NCBI RefSeq assembly: GCF_026651855.1
Contig: NZ_CP093280.1
Location: 1,218,001-1,282,000, forward strand
DNA length: 64,000 nt
Direction of reading: 5' to 3'
DNA from: Pseudomonas silvicola
Lineage (GTDB): Bacteria; Pseudomonadota; Gammaproteobacteria; Pseudomonadales; Pseudomonadaceae
The notes beneath the pieces are model-generated. The model worked only from the letters and a program-made list of their open reading frames with translations. It had not been told where the DNA came from and did no database searches. Numbering within the stretch: position 1 is the stretch's first letter; each line of letters opens with the position of its first letter. Shown here in pieces: positions 27,193 to 36,222 of this stretch. The translations under genes and the position numbers were made by a program.

Positions 27193-27846
27193 TCAACGCA
27201 GGGACATGATCTTCCAGCCGCGACGCTCAGCCTCGGCCAGCAGGTTCGGGTCGGCATCCACCACCACCGGGTTCGCGACCTTCTCCAGCAGCGGCAAGTC
27301 GTTCATCGAGTCGCTATAGAAATAGCTGCCCTGCAGGTCGAACCCGTTCTCTTCCATCCAGCGGTTGAGCCGCGCCACCTTGCCTTCGCGGAAACACGGC
27401 ACGTCGGTGCTGCGCCCGGTATAGCGGCCATCGACCATCTCGCACTCGGTGGCCAGCAGCGTGTCCACGCCCAGGCGCTCGGCGATGGGGCCAGTAACGA
27501 AGCGGTTGGTCGCCGTGATGATCAGCAGTTTGTCGCCGGCATCACGGTGCTGCTGCAGCAGCGCCAGGGCCTTGGGCAGAATGATCGGTTCGATGCAGTC
27601 ACGCATGAAGTCGGCATGCCACTCGGCCAGTTGCGCCATCTCGGTGGCGGCCAGAATTTCCAGGCTGAAGTTCAGGTAGTCGGTCAGGTTCAGTTTGCCG
27701 GCCAGGTAGTCCTGGTAGAACCCATCGTTGCGGTTCTTGTATTCCACCGGATCGAGGATGCCGCGCTCGCACAGGTAATCGCCCCAGGCATGGTCACTGT
27801 CGCCACCAAGCAGGGTATTGTCGAGGTCGAATAAAGCCAGGCGCAT
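27193..27846 (-). CDS. HAD-superfamily phosphatase (HAD-IB, SerB-like)
   Basis: The 217-residue HAD hydrolase has motif [15 protein letters not shown], motif II in ITATNR, and motif III/IV near the C-terminus in [15 protein letters not shown]. Subfamily IB members dephosphorylate phosphoserine or other small phosphomonoesters. The P. putida gene in this position is usually listed as a SerB-like phosphatase. The ATG at 27846 lies just after a divergent promoter region shared with rppH. Confidence 0.88.
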   Translation of the reverse strand: MRLALFDLDNTLLGGDSDHAWGDYLCERGILDPVEYKNRNDGFYQDYLAGKLNLTDYLNFSLEILAATEMAQLAEWHADFMRDCIEPIILPKALALLQQHRDAGDKLLIITATNRFVTGPIAERLGVDTLLATECEMVDGRYTGRSTDVPCFREGKVARLNRWMEENGFDLQGSYFYSDSMNDLPLLEKVANPVVVDADPNLLAEAERRGWKIMSLR

Positions 27847-27987
27847 GGAAGTTACTCGTCTAAAAACTGGAAAAGGCCCACAGAATACGGACTTTTCACA
27901 ACAGTGCACATAAGGTATGCGGGTGCGTTGCTGCCTTGACGATCTTTGTGGAACAATGCCAGGACATGCGTTTGCGAGGTTGCTGCC

Positions 27988-28467
27988 GTGATCGACCCCG
28001 ATGGTTTCCGTCCCAATGTCGGCATTATTCTGACCAATGATGCCGGACAGGTGCTATGGGCTCGTCGTATCAATCAGGATGCCTGGCAGTTTCCCCAGGG
28101 GGGCATCAACCCTCAGGAGACGCCGGAAGAGGCCTTGTACCGCGAGTTGAATGAAGAAGTGGGGCTGGAACGACAAGATGTTGAAATTCTTGCCTGCACC
28201 CGCGGCTGGTTGCGTTATCGTTTACCTCAACGCCTGGTGCGTACCCACAGCCAACCGCTGTGCATCGGGCAGAAGCAGAAGTGGTTTCTCTTGCGCCTGG
28301 TGTCCAACGAGCAGCGCGTGAGAATGGATTTGACCGGTAAACCGGAGTTCGATGGCTGGCGTTGGGTCAGCTATTGGTACCCGCTGGGCCAGGTGGTGAC
28401 ATTCAAGCGCGAGGTGTATCGCCGCGCTCTCAAAGAGCTTGCCCCGCGCCTGCTGGCGCGCGACTGA
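27988..28467 (+). CDS. rppH: RNA pyrophosphohydrolase (Nudix)
   Basis: This 159-residue enzyme removes pyrophosphate from the 5' triphosphate of mRNA and so starts 5'-end-dependent decay. The Nudix box is complete: GGINPQE, seven residues, then RELNEEVGL. The start is a GTG at 27988 ([15 protein letters not shown]), giving the usual length. It is followed 22 bp later by ptsP, the same order as in other Pseudomonas and enterics. Confidence 0.96.
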   Translation: MIDPDGFRPNVGIILTNDAGQVLWARRINQDAWQFPQGGINPQETPEEALYRELNEEVGLERQDVEILACTRGWLRYRLPQRLVRTHSQPLCIGQKQKWFLLRLVSNEQRVRMDLTGKPEFDGWRWVSYWYPLGQVVTFKREVYRRALKELAPRLLARD

Positions 28468-28489
28468 CGACGGAGTTCGACCCCGAGCC

Positions 28490-30769
28490 ATGCTCAATAC
28501 GCTGCGCAAGATCGTCCAGGAAGTCAACTCCGCCAAGGATCTCAAGACGGCGTTGGGGATCATTGTGCTGCGTGTCAAAGAGGCCATGGGCAGTCAGGTC
28601 TGCTCGGTCTACCTGCTCGACCCGGAAACCAACCGCTTCGTGCTGATGGCCACCGAAGGCTTGAACAAGCGCTCCATCGGCAAGGTCAGCATGGCGCCCA
28701 ACGAGGGCCTGGTGGGCCTGGTGGGCACGCGCGAAGAACCGCTGAACCTGGAAAACGCCGCTGACCACCCCCGTTACCGCTACTTCGCCGAGACCGGTGA
28801 GGAGCGCTTCGCCTCCTTCCTGGGCGCGCCGATCATTCACCACCGTCGCGTGGTAGGGGTGTTGGTCATCCAGCAAAAGGAGCGCCGTCAGTTCGACGAG
28901 GGCGAAGAAGCCTTCCTGGTCACCATGAGCGCGCAATTGGCCGGCGTTATCGCCCACGCTGAGGCCACCGGTTCGATCCGGGGCCTGGGCCGCCAGGGCA
29001 AGGGCATTCAGGAAGCCAAATTCGTTGGCGTGCCGGGTTCGCCTGGCGCGGCCGTGGGCACTGCGGTGGTCATGCTGCCGCCAGCTGACCTGGAAGTGGT
29101 GCCGGACAAGACTGTCACCGACATCACCGCCGAGCTGCAGCTGTTTCAGACCGCTTTGGAAGGTGTTCGCCATGACATGCGCACACTTTCGGCGAAATTG
29201 GCCACCCAATTGCGCCCGGAAGAGCGCGCGCTGTTCGACGTCTACCTGATGATGCTCGACGACGCCTCTCTGGGCAGCGAAGTGACCAATGTCATCAAGA
29301 CCGGCCAGTGGGCTCAGGGCGCGTTGCGCCAGGTCGTCACCGAGCACGTCAACCGTTTCGAATTGATGGACGATGCCTACCTGCGCGAGCGGGCCTCGGA
29401 CGTCAAGGACCTGGGCCGCCGCCTGCTGGCCTACCTGCAGGAAGCCCGGCAACAGACCCTGGTGTACCCGGACAATACCATCCTGATCAGCGAAGAACTG
29501 TCCCCGGCCATGCTCGGTGAAGTGCCTGAAGGCAAGCTGGTGGGCCTGATCTCGGTGCTGGGTTCGGGTAACTCCCACGTCGCGATCCTGGCTCGAGCCA
29601 TGGGTATCCCGACGGTGATGGGCCTGGTGGACCTGCCGTATTCCAAGGTCGACGGCATTCAGATGATCGTCGATGGCTACAAGGGCGAGGTCTACACCAA
29701 CCCCAGCGAAGTGCTGGCCAAGCAGTACGCTGATGTCGTCGAGGAAGAGCGCCAACTGGCCCAGGGCCTCGATGCCCTGCGTGAACTGCCTTGCGTGACC
29801 CTGGACGGCCATCGCATGCCGTTGTGGGTGAACACCGGCCTGCTGGCCGACGTCGCCCGTGCCCAGCAGCGCGGCGCCGAAGGCGTCGGCCTGTACCGCA
29901 CCGAAGTGCCGTTCATGATCAACCAGCGTTTCCCCAGCGAGAAGGAACAGCTGGCCATTTACCGCGAGCAACTGGCTGCCTTCCACCCGCTGCCGGTGAC
30001 CATGCGCAGCCTGGACATTGGCGGTGACAAGTCGCTCTCGTACTTCCCCATCAAGGAAGACAACCCATTCCTGGGTTGGCGCGGCATTCGCGTCACCCTC
30101 GACCACCCGGAAATCTTCCTGGTACAGACTCGCGCGATGCTCAAGGCCAGTGAGGGCCTGAATAACCTGCGCATTCTGCTGCCGATGATTTCCGGCACCC
30201 ACGAAACCGAAGAGGCCCTGCACCTGATTCACCGGGCCTGGGGCGAAGTGCGTGACGAAGGCACCGACGTGCCGATGCCGCCAGTGGGCGTGATGGTGGA
30301 AATTCCCGCGGCGGTGTACCTGACCCGCGAGCTGGCGCGCCAGGTCGACTTCCTGTCGGTGGGCTCCAACGACCTGACCCAATACTTGTTGGCCGTGGAC
30401 CGAAACAACCCTCGGGTGGCCGACCTGTACGACTACCTGCACCCCGCCGTGCTGCAAGCCCTGCAGCACGTGGTCACCGAAGCACATGCCGAAGGCAAGC
30501 CGGTGAGCATCTGCGGCGAGATGGCCGGCGACCCGGCGGCGGCGGTGCTGTTGATGGCCATGGGCTTTGACAGCCTGTCGATGAACGCCACCAACTTGCC
30601 CAAGGTGAAATGGATGCTGCGCCAGGTCAGCCTGGCGAAGTCCAAGGAACTGCTGGCGCAGTTGATGAAAATCGACAACCCGCAGGTTATCCACAGCTCG
30701 CTGCAACTGGCCCTGAAAAACCTGGGGCTGGCGCGCATGATCAACCCCGCCGCGCCCAAGACGCTCTGA
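28490..30769 (+). CDS. ptsP: Phosphoenolpyruvate-protein phosphotransferase of the nitrogen PTS (EI-Ntr)
   Basis: The 759-residue enzyme starts with a GAF domain (about residues 10-160), followed by the EI domains. The phosphorylated His363 sits in GSGNSHVAILARA. The PEP-binding C-terminal barrel carries SLDIGGDKSLSYFP, SVGSNDLTQYLLAVDR and SICGEMAGDP. It takes phosphate from PEP to NPr and EIIA-Ntr, a chain that regulates carbon/nitrogen balance and potassium transport. It is co-directional with rppH. A REP pair follows. Confidence 0.96.
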   Translation: MLNTLRKIVQEVNSAKDLKTALGIIVLRVKEAMGSQVCSVYLLDPETNRFVLMATEGLNKRSIGKVSMAPNEGLVGLVGTREEPLNLENAADHPRYRYFAETGEERFASFLGAPIIHHRRVVGVLVIQQKERRQFDEGEEAFLVTMSAQLAGVIAHAEATGSIRGLGRQGKGIQEAKFVGVPGSPGAAVGTAVVMLPPADLEVVPDKTVTDITAELQLFQTALEGVRHDMRTLSAKLATQLRPEERALFDVYLMMLDDASLGSEVTNVIKTGQWAQGALRQVVTEHVNRFELMDDAYLRERASDVKDLGRRLLAYLQEARQQTLVYPDNTILISEELSPAMLGEVPEGKLVGLISVLGSGNSHVAILARAMGIPTVMGLVDLPYSKVDGIQMIVDGYKGEVYTNPSEVLAKQYADVVEEERQLAQGLDALRELPCVTLDGHRMPLWVNTGLLADVARAQQRGAEGVGLYRTEVPFMINQRFPSEKEQLAIYREQLAAFHPLPVTMRSLDIGGDKSLSYFPIKEDNPFLGWRGIRVTLDHPEIFLVQTRAMLKASEGLNNLRILLPMISGTHETEEALHLIHRAWGEVRDEGTDVPMPPVGVMVEIPAAVYLTRELARQVDFLSVGSNDLTQYLLAVDRNNPRVADLYDYLHPAVLQALQHVVTEAHAEGKPVSICGEMAGDPAAAVLLMAMGFDSLSMNATNLPKVKWMLRQVSLAKSKELLAQLMKIDNPQVIHSSLQLALKNLGLARMINPAAPKTL

Positions 30770-30788
30770 ATTCGCTCGCAGCCCCCCT

Positions 30789-30875
30789 GTAGGACCGGGC
30801 GAAGCTCGGGAAAAGGCCGCCGCGGTCTTGCAGTTGAACTGCGGTGTTCTTTTCCCGAGCTGCGCCCGGTCCCAC
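30789..30875. repeat. Inverted REP pair (BIME) downstream of ptsP
   Basis: GTAGGACCGGGCGAAGCTCGGGAA is split here as GTAGGACCGGGC at 30789 and AAGCTCGGGAA up to 30812. It faces TTCCCGAGC followed by TGCGCCCGGTCCCAC at 30852-30875. The two copies flank 39 bases. It separates two converging genes. Confidence 0.85.
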
Positions 30876-30892
30876 AAGGGATTGGGGATGGT

Positions 30893-31639
30893 TCACAAAG
30901 CCAGGTCCACCTCGCCGAGCGCACCGCCATACGGCCCGAAGCTGCGCTCCACGATGCGCCGTGACCCATCGGCCCGCACGATCAACGCCGTGCTGGCGCG
31001 GGTGCCATAGGTGGGGCTGGCGATAAACACGCTGGACAGCAACGATTCCGTGGCCAGGCCCACGCCGGTATCCGGTAGCTCGGCGTCCGCGGCGGGGGTG
31101 CTGTCTTTCAATATCGCCAGCAACGGCTCGGGCTGCGGGTCATTCAGCTGTTCGGCCAGCGCTGCCCGGGCCTTCAACAGCTTCGGCCAAGGGGTATCCA
31201 AGCCCGCATTGGACAGCCCATACACCCCTGTGGATAAATCCACCGCCCGCCGCTCGCGCTGATTGAAGTAGCACAGCCTTCCCGCTGCCCCCAGCAACAG
31301 GTTGAACCCCGAATACTCCGCGGCCCGGCTGCCCACGTCATCCAGGTAGTCGTCAATGCCGACGCTACTGGTCAGAAAACGCGCTACCAGGTCACCGCGC
31401 GAGCGCCTTCCTGCTGGTTGCCCGGGGTCGCGAATGTTGGTCAGCGCCGCGAACCTGCCGGCGCTTCCCAGCCCCAGCCACGTACCGCCGGCCTCCAGGT
31501 CGCGCCCGGCCCAGACGCCTTCGGCATCGAGCCATTGGCCCAGGGGCTGGCTGGGGCGGGCGTAGAATTCGTCGCGGTTGGCCGCCAGCACTAGCGGTAC
31601 AGGGTGCCCGGGGCGCCAGGCGAATACGATCAAGCACAT
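30893..31639 (-). CDS. TANGO2/NRDE-family protein
   Basis: The 248-residue protein begins MCLIVFAWRPGHPVPLVLAANRDE, the NRDE signature with Cys at position 2 that is shared with human TANGO2. The Cys2 suggests an N-terminal-nucleophile-type fold. The reaction is unresolved; a haem or lipid link has been proposed for eukaryotic members. It converges with ptsP and is divergent from lgt. Confidence 0.85.
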   Translation of the reverse strand: MCLIVFAWRPGHPVPLVLAANRDEFYARPSQPLGQWLDAEGVWAGRDLEAGGTWLGLGSAGRFAALTNIRDPGQPAGRRSRGDLVARFLTSSVGIDDYLDDVGSRAAEYSGFNLLLGAAGRLCYFNQRERRAVDLSTGVYGLSNAGLDTPWPKLLKARAALAEQLNDPQPEPLLAILKDSTPAADAELPDTGVGLATESLLSSVFIASPTYGTRASTALIVRADGSRRIVERSFGPYGGALGEVDLAL

Positions 31640-31848
31640 GAGGTTGGCCTTGTGTTCACGGTTGCACTCCATCCCGTCACAGTAGAGGCAAATGCCCCCA
31701 TCCGTTACCATGCGCTCCAGTTTTCGCTGACACAAGTTTCATGGCAGCGGGCAGGCGGGCGGGGCATAGTCTCTGGTTTTCCTGGCCGCCGTGGCCATTC
31801 GGGAACGCCAGGGGCGATCCTGCCGCCTGTTCAAGTCAAGGAGTTGCA

Positions 31849-32661
31849 ATGCTGCCTTACCCGCAGATCGACCCGGTGGCCGTCGCCATCGGACCGCTTC
31901 AAATCCACTGGTACGGCCTGATGTACCTGATCGGCATCGGCAGTGCCTGGCTGCTGGCCTCCAGCCGCCTGAACCGTTTCGACCCCACCTGGACCAAGGA
32001 GAAGCTTTCCGACCTGGTGTTCTGGTGTGCCATGGGCGTGATCGTCGGGGGGCGCCTGGGTTACGTGCTGTTCTATGACCTGAAGGTATACATCGACAAC
32101 CCCACCCTGATCTTCGAAGTGTGGAAAGGCGGCATGGCGTTCCACGGCGGCCTGATCGGCGTGATGCTGGCCACCTGGTGGTTCGGCCGCAAGAACGGCA
32201 AGTCGTTCTTCGAGCTGATGGACTTCATTGCTCCGCTGGTACCCATTGGCCTGGGGGCCGGGCGCATCGGCAACTTCATCAACGGCGAGTTGTGGGGCAA
32301 GCCTACCGACGTGCCGTGGGCGATGATCTTCCCGCCGCTGAGCGACCCGGCCCAGTTGCCGCGCCACCCGTCGCAGCTGTACCAGTTCGCCCTGGAAGGC
32401 GTGGCGCTGTTCATCATCCTGTGGCTGTTCTCGCGCAAACCGCGCCCGACCATGGCCGTTTCCGGCATGTTCGCGCTGTTCTACGGTATTTTCCGTTTCA
32501 TCGTCGAGTTCGTCCGCGTGCCGGACGCCCAGCTGGGCTACCTGGCCTTCGGTTGGGTCACCATGGGCCAGATCCTCTGCATCCCGATGATCCTCGGTGG
32601 GCTAGGCTTGATCTGGTGGGCCTACAACCGGCCCGCCGCGCCGAAAAGCGCCGCGGTGTGA
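31849..32661 (+). CDS. lgt: Prolipoprotein diacylglyceryl transferase
   Basis: The 270-residue inner-membrane enzyme has about seven membrane segments. It moves diacylglycerol from phosphatidylglycerol to the lipobox Cys of prolipoproteins. Signature residues are visible: HGGLIGV near residue 100 and [15 protein letters not shown] near 145, followed by a C-terminal FRFIVEFVR segment. AAGGAG lies eight bases before the ATG. The in-frame upstream extension is not supported. Confidence 0.97.
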   Translation: MLPYPQIDPVAVAIGPLQIHWYGLMYLIGIGSAWLLASSRLNRFDPTWTKEKLSDLVFWCAMGVIVGGRLGYVLFYDLKVYIDNPTLIFEVWKGGMAFHGGLIGVMLATWWFGRKNGKSFFELMDFIAPLVPIGLGAGRIGNFINGELWGKPTDVPWAMIFPPLSDPAQLPRHPSQLYQFALEGVALFIILWLFSRKPRPTMAVSGMFALFYGIFRFIVEFVRVPDAQLGYLAFGWVTMGQILCIPMILGGLGLIWWAYNRPAAPKSAAV

Positions 32662-32667
32662 TTGACG

Positions 32668-32699
32668 GGCGGGGCGCAGGCCCCGCCTTTTTCTTTTTC
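32668..32699 (+). terminator. lgt terminator
   Basis: An 8-bp stem GGCGGGGC/GCCCCGCC with a GCAG loop is followed by TTTTTCTTTTTC. It lies 6 bp after the lgt stop and partly uncouples thyA, which begins 42 bases further on. Confidence 0.9.
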
Positions 32700-32740
32700 T
32701 GTAAACGGTCGCGTCTGCTGGCGACCGACTTGAGGCCCCA

Positions 32741-33574
32741 ATGAAAGCGTACCTGGATCTCCTGACCGATGTGATCACCAACGGCGTGGGCAAGGGCGAT
32801 CGCACTGGCACCGGCACCAAGGCCGTCTTCGCCCGCCAGTTCCGCCACAACCTGGCCAACGGTTTTCCGTTGTTGACCACCAAGAAGCTGCACTTCAAGA
32901 GCATCGCCAACGAGCTGATCTGGATGCTCAGTGGCAACACCAACGTGAAGTGGCTGAACGAGAATGGCGTGACCATCTGGGACGAGTGGGCGACCGAAAG
33001 CGGCGATCTGGGCCCGGTGTACGGCGAGCAGTGGACGGCGTGGCCGACCAAGGACGGCAAGACCATCAACCAGATCGACTACATGGTCGAGACCCTGAAG
33101 AACAACCCCAACAGCCGCCGCATCCTGTTCCACGGCTGGAACGTGGAATACCTGCCCGACGAGTCCAAGAGCCCGCAGCAGAATGCGCTGGAAGGTCGCC
33201 AGGCCTTGCCGCCGTGCCACCTGCTGTACCAGGCCTTCGTGCATGAAGGGCACCTGTCGATGCAGTTGTACATCCGCAGCTCCGATGTGTTCCTGGGCCT
33301 GCCCTACAACACTGCGGCCCTGGCCTTGCTGACCCATATGCTGGCTCAGCAGTGCGACCTGATTCCCCATGAGATCATCGTCACCACGGGCGACACCCAT
33401 GCGTACGCCAACCACATGGAACAGATCCAGACCCAGCTGGCCCGCGAGCCGCGCGCTTTGCCAACGCTGAACATCAAGCGCAAGCCAGCGTCGATCTACG
33501 ATTACAAGTTCGAAGACTTCGAAATCGTCGGTTACGATCCGCATCCGGGCATCAAGGCGCCGGTCGCCATCTGA
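32741..33574 (+). CDS. thyA: Thymidylate synthase
   Basis: The 277-residue enzyme methylates dUMP to dTMP with methylene-tetrahydrofolate. The nucleophile Cys159 lies in [12 protein letters not shown], and the conserved Arg (GDRTGTGTK) and the C-terminal KAPVAI are in place. It is slightly longer than the E. coli enzyme (264 residues) because of a loop at about 100-125. No odd features are seen. Confidence 0.98.
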   Translation: MKAYLDLLTDVITNGVGKGDRTGTGTKAVFARQFRHNLANGFPLLTTKKLHFKSIANELIWMLSGNTNVKWLNENGVTIWDEWATESGDLGPVYGEQWTAWPTKDGKTINQIDYMVETLKNNPNSRRILFHGWNVEYLPDESKSPQQNALEGRQALPPCHLLYQAFVHEGHLSMQLYIRSSDVFLGLPYNTAALALLTHMLAQQCDLIPHEIIVTTGDTHAYANHMEQIQTQLAREPRALPTLNIKRKPASIYDYKFEDFEIVGYDPHPGIKAPVAI

Positions 33575-33589
33575 CAGTCTGTCAGGGTC

Positions 33590-33621
33590 GTGCCGCGCTC
33601 GACCCTGCAAGGGCGCGGCAC
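33590..33621. terminator. Hairpin between converging thyA and lrp-type gene
   Basis: The 9-bp stem GTGCCGCGC/GCGCGGCAC with a 14-base loop lies between two genes that end toward each other. The T-tract is weak, so it may be a shared attenuating terminator. Confidence 0.5.
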
Positions 33622-33629
33622 AGGTCTTG

Positions 33630-34115
33630 TCAGGACGCTTCAGGCCGTTTGACGGGAAACGACATGAACGGCTTGATCTCCTTGAGCACGAACATGCTCT
33701 GCATCTCCTTGATGCCCGGCAGCCGCCGCACCACCGACATGGCGAACTCGGCAAACGAGTCCAGGTCCCGCGCCACCACCTGCAACAGGAAATCGGCATC
33801 GCCACCGATGCTGTAGCAGGCCACCACGTCTTCCAGCTGCATCACTTCCTGCTCGAACTTGCGCGCTTGCGCTTCGCTGTGGCTGTCGATGCTGATGCGG
33901 ATGAACACCATCACCCCAAGGCCGATCTTGCGGCGGTCCAGCACGGCGCGGTAGCCCTGGATAAAGCGATGCTCTTCCAGGTGGCGCACCCGCCGCCAGC
34001 ACGGCGACGCCGACATGCCCAGTGCATCGGCCAGGGTCTGGTTGGTCATGCGGCCGTCCTGTTGCAGGGCGGTAAGCAGCTTCACATCCATGTTGCTCAA
34101 CAGCTCGCTGGTCAT
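33630..34115 (-). CDS. Lrp/AsnC-family transcriptional regulator
   Basis: The 161-residue regulator has an AsnC-type winged HTH in residues 6-60 (LLTALQQDGRMTNQTLADALGMSASPCWRRVRHLEE) and a RAM/ACT effector domain (about 70-150, with the ISIDSHSEAQARKFEQEV and YSIGGDADFLLQV strands). It is divergent from a LysE-type exporter gene across 133 bp, so control of export by an amino-acid ligand is likely (inference). The ligand is unknown. Confidence 0.9.
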   Translation of the reverse strand: MTSELLSNMDVKLLTALQQDGRMTNQTLADALGMSASPCWRRVRHLEEHRFIQGYRAVLDRRKIGLGVMVFIRISIDSHSEAQARKFEQEVMQLEDVVACYSIGGDADFLLQVVARDLDSFAEFAMSVVRRLPGIKEMQSMFVLKEIKPFMSFPVKRPEAS

Positions 34116-34248
34116 TCATTTCTTCCTTGTGCTTTATATAGGCAGCTTCTGCCCAAAATAACCGCTTGGACGGCAAACATAGAAGAAATTTTTCCGGATG
34201 TGCGGAGTAGCATTTTCCGACTCAACCCGCTGCCATGGATGCCTTCAC

Positions 34249-34869
34249 ATGCTCGATACCTCACAAATACTGACCTACAGCGCGGCATTGGCCGTCGCCG
34301 CCGCCATCCCCGGGCCGGGCATGGCCGCATTGGTGGCTCGCAGTGTCGGTGGTGGTGCGCTGTCGGGCTTTTGCCTGCTGTTCGGGATAATTCTTGGCGA
34401 CCTGACATATCTGTCGTTCGCCGTGTTCGGCCTGGCGATGGTGGCGGAGCACTTCAATGGGCTGTTTCAACTGGTGCGCTGGGGGGCGGCGGTCTACCTG
34501 TGCTACCTGGCCTGGTTGTTCTGGTTTGCCGAGCCTCAAGCCTTCGAAACCGGCAGGCCTGTACTGCGCAAGCAACTGTTGTCAGCGGCGGTTTCAGGCT
34601 TGACCATTACCCTGGGTAACCCGAAGACCATTGCGTTCTACCTGGCGTTACTGCCATTGGTGATCAACCTGGAGTCGGTCTCGCTGCAGACCTGGGGTTT
34701 GATGCTGATGCCCCTGACAGCACTGGTGCTGTTGGCCGTAGGGGCGTTGTATATCCTGGGCGCCGTCCGTATCCGCCACCTGTTGTCCAGCTTGCGTGCC
34801 CAGCAGCGACTGTTGCGTGGCGCCGCCGCGATCATGGTCGCGGCGGCGGCGGCCATGCTCATCCGCTGA
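34249..34869 (+). CDS. LysE/RhtB-family amino-acid exporter
   Basis: The 206-residue inner-membrane protein has about six hydrophobic segments and a LysE-family core (AIPGPGMAALVARSVGGG near the start, GNPKTIAFYLALLPLVIN in the middle). Members export amino acids or derivatives; the substrate here is unknown. It is paired head-to-head with the Lrp-type regulator. The ATG at 34249 gives the usual length. Confidence 0.88.
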   Translation: MLDTSQILTYSAALAVAAAIPGPGMAALVARSVGGGALSGFCLLFGIILGDLTYLSFAVFGLAMVAEHFNGLFQLVRWGAAVYLCYLAWLFWFAEPQAFETGRPVLRKQLLSAAVSGLTITLGNPKTIAFYLALLPLVINLESVSLQTWGLMLMPLTALVLLAVGALYILGAVRIRHLLSSLRAQQRLLRGAAAIMVAAAAAMLIR

Positions 34870-34977
34870 CCCGCGGGCGCGGATTCGAGCCTCAACTGAG
34901 GTGGTTTTGCCCCTGTTTTGTTGGCATGCGCGTCATCTGAAATAGCCAGTTTTCACTTCCTATCATGGGATTTCACC

Positions 34978-35006
34978 TTGTGTAACGCAGGTCGTGACGC
35001 TATAGT
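34978..35006 (+). promoter_or_regulatory. Strong sigma70-like promoter
   Basis: TTGTGT (34978-34983), 17 bases, then TATAGT (35001-35006). Near-ideal spacing and boxes place a start near 35013. No ribosome-binding site or protein start fits downstream, so it probably drives an untranslated RNA. Confidence 0.6.
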
Positions 35007-35012
35007 GGGTGT

Positions 35013-35190
35013 GCGGGAAATAAGAGCAGGGCTCCGAGATCATCAGGCGAAATTGGATCTGGAGTGTGGATTGCACGGAGACGCCATCCGTGTGGTAGCG
35101 GCATCAGACTTCGGTCTGTTGGCATGTGACCCAGCCCTTCGGGGTTAGCTAAGCAAGCGCTGCGACTACCATCCCGCGTATCTTCTTTAG
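35013..35190 (+). ncRNA. Candidate structured small RNA
   Basis: Downstream of the promoter at 34978 lies a highly foldable stretch. There is a 6-bp stem CACGGA/TCCGTG (35074-35079 with 35087-35092). A closing stem TGGTAG/CTACCA (35093-35098 with 35166-35171) encloses two UUCG-capped hairpins: CAGAC-TTCG-GTCTG (35105-35118) and AGCCC-TTCG-GGGTT (35133-35146). The 5' part carries five GGA triplets, as seen in CsrA/RsmA-binding RNAs. I do not recognise the family. C4 antisense RNA or an Rsm-like RNA are possibilities. The 3' end is uncertain; a GGCGCC-CTCT-GGCGCC stem lies just beyond, inside the next gene. Confidence 0.45.
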
Positions 35191-35717
35191 TCAAGGGCGC
35201 CCTCTGGCGCCTTTGGCGTTTCTGGGATTTGAAAACCCTCGATCACGCCCACGGCCTTCCCGTTTGGCGTACGGTTGCGATAAGCCGTCACCACGCTGTA
35301 ATAGAGCTGGTCATCGCCACTAGGCCAAGCCGCCAATACTGCGCATCCCTTGCGACCCCGAAGCACGATCAAGCGTTCATTCCCCTTCATCGAGTCAAAC
35401 TCACAAACGATGTTAGTGCCATGCACGATGATGTCGGACACAAAGCGCGGTACGTCATAGACCGTTGGGTAGCCCCACTTTACCAGGTCATGGCCACGCT
35501 CTTGCCAGATGTGGCGTACACCGAAGCCTTTGTGGGGCCCGATGTGCCTGCCCGCCCTGAGGTAGATATCCCCGCCAGGCTGCTGTAACAACTGGCTGGT
35601 GACTTTTACCAATCCCCAGGATTCCAGGCCTGTGGAGGGGTGAGCAATATTGAAATCTTCATGATGGTCGAACTCGACCGGTATCGCCTGAGGCGGTGAC
35701 GCCTTGAAACGTGACAT
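35187..35717 (-). CDS. Putative BECR-fold (barnase/EndoU/RelE-like) nuclease
   Basis: This 176-residue protein has no signal peptide or membrane segment. Residues about 58-105 (GPHKGFGVRHIWQERGHDL, then a YDVPRFVSDIIVHG region) recall the helix and His-containing core of phage/colicin-type BECR nucleases, with His near residue 69 as the possible catalytic residue. The C-terminal half has beta strands ending in SVVTAYRNRTPNG. The assignment is from memory of family patterns, so it is tentative. AAGGA precedes the ATG. Base composition is more AT-rich than the neighbours. No obvious immunity partner adjoins it. Confidence 0.45.
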   Translation of the reverse strand: MSRFKASPPQAIPVEFDHHEDFNIAHPSTGLESWGLVKVTSQLLQQPGGDIYLRAGRHIGPHKGFGVRHIWQERGHDLVKWGYPTVYDVPRFVSDIIVHGTNIVCEFDSMKGNERLIVLRGRKGCAVLAAWPSGDDQLYYSVVTAYRNRTPNGKAVGVIEGFQIPETPKAPEGALD

Positions 35718-36222
35718 GCCAGCAATCCTTAACTACCTGATGGCTCCATTCTCACGTCACGACTGGCCGTGTCAGAACCGCACTTTCCCATTTTACAGAA
35801 TTTAGTGATGCCGATGGTCATTGGGTGTCTACGGGGAGTACTCCGGATGGAGAAGCTGAGCCGGGGTGATCCCTAGAATCGTCCAGGTAGCTTGACGGCC
35901 CAAGGGGTGGGATACCTCAGAGGCCGCCGAGACTGCTAACACGATAGCCATTAAGGCTTTAGGTACTTTGCGGGCTGATTCGCAGGCCTCCATCGTCGAG
36001 TCGAGTATGAATTGGCGCGGGGACTTGTTCAGCATGTTGGCCGCTTTGTTGACCTTGTCAGGGCCGCTAGTGAGTCCGCTGACCCGCCGGCAAGCCCGGT
36101 GGCGCAGGGGGGCGCAGTTGCAAGCGGAATTGGCGCTGTTTGGGTGTGATGTTCTGCCCATTGTTCAGCCGTCCACGCCTTTAACCTCGGTGCGCCAACG
36201 ATCCTTGCCTACGGGGTTTGCC
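35718..36222. other. Gene-poor spacer at flagellar-island edge
   Basis: This stretch of about 505 bases holds the promoter side of the nuclease gene and a fragment resembling an antitoxin (35970-36074, minus strand). I see no intact gene. An open frame runs across 35968-36222 in phase with the receiver-like gene, but its translation is unlike a protein and it lacks a ribosome-binding site. Confidence 0.5.
35970..36074 (-). pseudogene. Remnant resembling a DUF1778 (TacA-type) antitoxin
   Basis: A 35-residue stretch on the minus strand (KVNKAANMLNKSPRQFILDS and onward to EACESARKV) matches the ribbon-helix-helix pattern of DUF1778 antitoxins, A-A-x-L-x-K-S-x-x-x-F-I-L-D. Nothing before or after it in the frame fits the family. 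No GNAT toxin follows. It looks like a decayed fragment of a toxin-antitoxin locus. Identification is by eye. Confidence 0.35.

Noticed and set aside
28430-30877. An 815-codon open frame opposite ptsP
   Set aside because: This is a mirror frame of a clear EI-Ntr gene with no family motif.
34918-35148. A 76-codon frame across the structured RNA region
   Set aside because: It lacks a ribosome-binding site, starts upstream of the promoter boxes and its composition is unlike a protein. The RNA fold explains the region better.
35829-36161. A 110-codon minus-strand gene
   Set aside because: Only about 35 residues in the middle resemble a known family; the ends are non-protein-like, so it is treated as a fragment.
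35187-36222. An insertion sequence at the island edge
   Set aside because: No transposase motif or matching terminal inverted repeats were seen in this segment.
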